Of a stretch of DNA of 44,320 nucleotides, positions 42,161 through 44,320 are shown in pieces. The DNA is from an uncultured Muribaculaceae bacterium. GTDB taxonomy: Bacteria; Bacteroidota; Bacteroidia; Bacteroidales; Muribaculaceae. The stretch covers positions 25,340 to 69,659 of the forward strand of contig CAJUJB010000011.1 of NCBI GenBank assembly GCA_910586595.1, in the 5' to 3' direction. The position numbers were made by a program, and so were the translations under genes. Below the pieces are notes generated by a model. The model made no database searches. It saw only the letters and a list, made by a program, of their open reading frames with translations, and had not been told where the DNA came from. Position 1 is the stretch's first letter; each line of letters starts with the position of its first letter.

Positions 42161-43087
42161 ATGACTATGGACAAAAAAGTTGTAATAACAAATTTCACCG
42201 ACCCTCTATGCACATGGTGCTGGGGCCTCGAACCGGTATTCCGCAAGCTTGAGACACATTTCCCCGGAGAGATAGAATTCCGCTATGTGATGGGAGGACT
42301 GGTTGAGAATATCGAGGAGAAATGGGATCCGGCAAACGGCATCGGTCATGCCGATATACCCGCCATCAACCGTCAGATCGAAGCACACTGGAAGGACGCT
42401 TCGCGCCGCCATGGTATGCCGGTCAAAGGAACGGGATTCACACTATTCTCGAGAGAATATCCTTCGACATACCCACAAAATATAGCCTACAAGGCAGCCC
42501 AGATGGTTGACCCAAAGAAGGCCGACAGATTTCTGCGCCGTATGCGTGAAGCCTCTGCCGCCGAATATCTGCACACATCTCATGCCGATGTACTCGATTC
42601 TCTCGCAGCCGAAGTCGGACTCGACACAGCTGCCTTCCGCAAGCATATCGATGATGGGAGTGCGGAAAAAGCCTTCAGGGAAGATCTTAAACTAACTCGC
42701 CAATATGGAGTCACCGGCTTTCCAACCTGTCTGGTCAGTTATGGCGCGAAAAATATTCTCCTGCGGGGATATAACGACTACGATACATTTGTAAAGGTCA
42801 TCGAGATGGCGAGCGATGGCAAGGTACGCCCCGTGCAGAAACTAGATACCGACGATTCTAAGATTCTCGACTTTATCAAGACCCACGGACGCCTCGCTCT
42901 TGCAGAACTTAAAGAGGCATTTGACTTCCCGGACTACAACACAGCCGACGCATGGGTAAAGAAGATGGAGAAACAAGGGTCGCTGACGGTAACTCCCGTA
43001 GGAACGAGCTACTTTATAGCCACAAACAATATACCAGAGTTTACAGGCCCTCATTACTGCGACAGCACCACCGGACAATGCATGTGA
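42161..43087 (+). CDS. DsbA/FrnE-family thiol oxidoreductase-like protein
   Basis: 308 residues without a signal peptide, so cytoplasmic. The thioredoxin-type site DPLCTWCWG (Cys17-Thr-Trp-Cys20) lies after the first strand, and the cis-Pro loop is TGFPTC (about 188-193). The helical insertion between them is typical of the DsbA/FrnE group (2-hydroxychromene isomerase/polyketide FrnE relatives). About 75 C-terminal residues (ILDFIKTHGRLALAELKEAF...VKKMEKQGSLTV) look like a small winged-helix appendage, and the end CDSTTGQCM adds a Cys pair. Start at 42161 or the second Met at 42167. An exact copy of the marR-promoter sequence upstream suggests control by the neighbouring MarR. Likely role: thiol/oxidative or electrophile stress. 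Confidence 0.85.
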   Translation: MTMDKKVVITNFTDPLCTWCWGLEPVFRKLETHFPGEIEFRYVMGGLVENIEEKWDPANGIGHADIPAINRQIEAHWKDASRRHGMPVKGTGFTLFSREYPSTYPQNIAYKAAQMVDPKKADRFLRRMREASAAEYLHTSHADVLDSLAAEVGLDTAAFRKHIDDGSAEKAFREDLKLTRQYGVTGFPTCLVSYGAKNILLRGYNDYDTFVKVIEMASDGKVRPVQKLDTDDSKILDFIKTHGRLALAELKEAFDFPDYNTADAWVKKMEKQGSLTVTPVGTSYFIATNNIPEFTGPHYCDSTTGQCM

Positions 43088-43166
43088 GCTTCTCTCTTCC
43101 GACGTCATTCCTTCCAGAGTGGCGTCGGGTTTTATACGAGCCGGTTCAAATATATTCAGTTGCCAA

Positions 43167-43181
43167 ATTGATTAGTCAACA
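43167..43181 (+). promoter_or_regulatory. Putative MarR operator in its own promoter
   Basis: The same 15 bases as 42103-42117. It covers the -33 TTG of the marR promoter, so bound regulator would block polymerase. A second half-like TTATTGATTA (43182-43191) overlaps the -7 box. Confidence 0.55.
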
Positions 43182-43197
43182 TTATTGATTATCTTTG
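43168..43197 (+). promoter_or_regulatory. marR promoter (Bacteroidetes type)
   Basis: TTG (43168-43170), a 19-base spacer, then TATCTTTG (43190-43197), a full consensus match. The implied transcript start near 43204 requires the ATG at 43228 rather than the in-frame GTG at 43195. Confidence 0.7.
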
Positions 43198-43227
43198 TGC
43201 CTCACATTAACCACCCAATTCTCTACC

Positions 43228-43659
43228 ATGGACAATCAGAAGACCGACCGTCTGGGTTTTATGATGGAGCAAGCCTTAGGCTCCATGACCTCCACGCTCG
43301 CAGCAGCTTTCCGGAAGGCCGGAATAGACCTTCCGCATTCACAATATGCCGTGTTACGGCTTATATATACTGTTGACGAGCCTCTGACACAGATAAAAAT
43401 AGCCGCAATACTGAAAAAGGATGCCGCCGCCATCAAGCGCACGGTCGATCTTCTCGAGCGCAAAGGACTTGTAAGCCGTCAGGCACAGAACGGGCGAACC
43501 AACTACATTTTGCCAACCGAGGCCGCAATTGCCATCAAAGACCGGCTGATCGGCATCGCCGATGAAACTCTTCAAAATATCTTCGGAGGCTTTTCAGCGC
43601 AGGAACTGGCATTATTCACAGATATTCTTGAAAGACTCGCCCACTCAAAGCATGGTTGA
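43228..43659 (+). CDS. MarR-family transcriptional regulator
   Basis: 143 residues from the ATG at 43228, chosen because the promoter -7 box overlaps the upstream in-frame GTG. It has the MarR winged-helix layout: N-terminal dimer helix (LGFMMEQALGSMTSTLAAAF), then PHSQYAVLRLIYTV, the recognition helix region LTQIKIAAILKKDAAAIKRTVDLLERKGLV, the wing SRQAQNGRTNYILPT, and C-terminal dimer helices. Such proteins repress efflux and stress genes and release DNA on ligand binding or Cys oxidation; this one shows no Cys, so oxidation sensing would have to be indirect. The MFS transporter start overlaps its stop by eight bases. An exact sequence repeat links it to the DsbA-like gene upstream. Confidence 0.92.
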   Translation: MDNQKTDRLGFMMEQALGSMTSTLAAAFRKAGIDLPHSQYAVLRLIYTVDEPLTQIKIAAILKKDAAAIKRTVDLLERKGLVSRQAQNGRTNYILPTEAAIAIKDRLIGIADETLQNIFGGFSAQELALFTDILERLAHSKHG

Positions 43660-44320
43660 AGAACGGCTATTCTCGCGTAATTTTATTTTTGTCGGAGCAG
43701 GCAATTTCTTCCTGTTCATGAGTTTCTACGCGCTCATGCCGCTGCTGCCCTTCTACCTTACATCGCAGTTTGCAGCCGATGGAACAGTGACCGGACTGGT
43801 ATTGTCGTGCTATATGGTGTCGTGCATAGTTATCCGGCCATACTGCGGTTATCTTCTCGATACCCTCAACCGGCGCCCAGTCTATATTCTGGCATATCTC
43901 TGCTTCGCCTCAGTCTTTTCTTTGTACACGGTCTGTGCATCGTTGTGGCTGTTCATTCTGCTGCGGATTATCCACGGGGCATCTTTCGGTTGCGCAACGG
44001 TGTCGGGCGGAACACTGGTCACTCAGGTTATCCCCAAGGCACGGCTTGGCGAAGGAATAGGATATTACGGGCTTGCAAATACATTATCTATGTGTGTAGG
44101 CCCTCTTGCCGGTCTATGGGCCCACAGCCATCTCTCATTCACCACAATCTTCTTCGGGCTCACAGCCCTTGCACTGATTGGAACCGGAATGGCGAGTATG
44201 GTAAAAATACCTCCACGGGCTCTTAACCCAGCCAGAAAAATCACAGCGGAATCTTTCTTTATCCGCGCAGGCCTACCGGTAGCCGTGATTCAGATTCTTG
44301 CATATGTCAGCTATGGCGCG
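43652..44320 (+). CDS. MFS transporter, N-terminal part (runs off the window)
   Basis: The first 223 codons, open to the window edge. The ATG at 43652 overlaps the marR stop (ATGGTTGA), so the two are translationally coupled. The sequence has about six to seven hydrophobic segments, the MFS motif-A loop GYLLDTLNRRPVY between TM2 and TM3, and IIHGASFGCATVSGG in TM4 with PKARLGEGIGYYG at its end, typical of drug/metabolite efflux members. A MarR-MFS operon usually means efflux induced by its substrate; the substrate is not visible here. Completeness cannot be judged. Confidence 0.9.
   Translation, partial: MVEERLFSRNFIFVGAGNFFLFMSFYALMPLLPFYLTSQFAADGTVTGLVLSCYMVSCIVIRPYCGYLLDTLNRRPVYILAYLCFASVFSLYTVCASLWLFILLRIIHGASFGCATVSGGTLVTQVIPKARLGEGIGYYGLANTLSMCVGPLAGLWAHSHLSFTTIFFGLTALALIGTGMASMVKIPPRALNPARKITAESFFIRAGLPVAVIQILAYVSYGA

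Overview
The window looks like a chromosomal segment of a gut-type Bacteroidales bacterium; a Muribaculaceae-like genome is my best guess, by inference. Supporting signs are: Bacteroidetes-style promoters (TTG, then 19-21 nt, then TAnnTTTG) seen upstream of several genes; starts without obvious Shine-Dalgarno sequences; many secreted proteins ending in short type IX secretion (T9SS) sorting-like tails; and surface lipoproteins next to a TonB-dependent receptor. I see no insertion sequence, phage, CRISPR array, rRNA or tRNA.

Layout. (1) 1-773: the end of one small outer-membrane beta-barrel gene followed by a tandem paralogue. (2) 840-2989, minus strand: a pyruvoyl-dependent arginine decarboxylase and an arginine/agmatine-type antiporter, matching the chlamydial AaxB-AaxC pair, with a hairpin between them. 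(3) 3163-4950: lepA. (4) 5080-20218: a large divergent locus. On the minus strand are a secreted EEP-family nuclease, a 497-residue and a 1518-residue modular secreted protein. On the plus strand are a TonB-dependent receptor and two modular surface lipoproteins. All four modular proteins are built from the same few beta/OB-like modules. (5) 20513-27136, minus strand: dnaX, proB, proA and a secreted endonuclease I, closely spaced. (6) 27393-32601: acpP, fabF, an MTA/SAH nucleosidase, an AlbA_2-domain protein and recQ. (7) 32700-42020: four large secreted proteins (Omp28-like thioredoxin-fold, a jelly-roll/FN3 protein, an M6-like metalloprotease and an unknown). (8) 42161-44320: a DsbA/FrnE-like thiol oxidoreductase, a MarR regulator and the start of an MFS transporter overlapping marR.

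The most interesting system is region 4, with endonuclease I from region 5. Two different secreted nucleases, a TonB-dependent transporter without a SusD partner, and surface lipoproteins full of OB-fold-like modules suggest a locus for capturing, cutting and importing extracellular nucleic acid (or a nucleotide/phosphate product). This is inference from gene families and context. A second point is a 15-base sequence found both upstream of the DsbA-like gene and over the -33 box of marR, which predicts a small MarR regulon. A third is the AaxBC-like arginine-to-agmatine module in a Bacteroidales setting.
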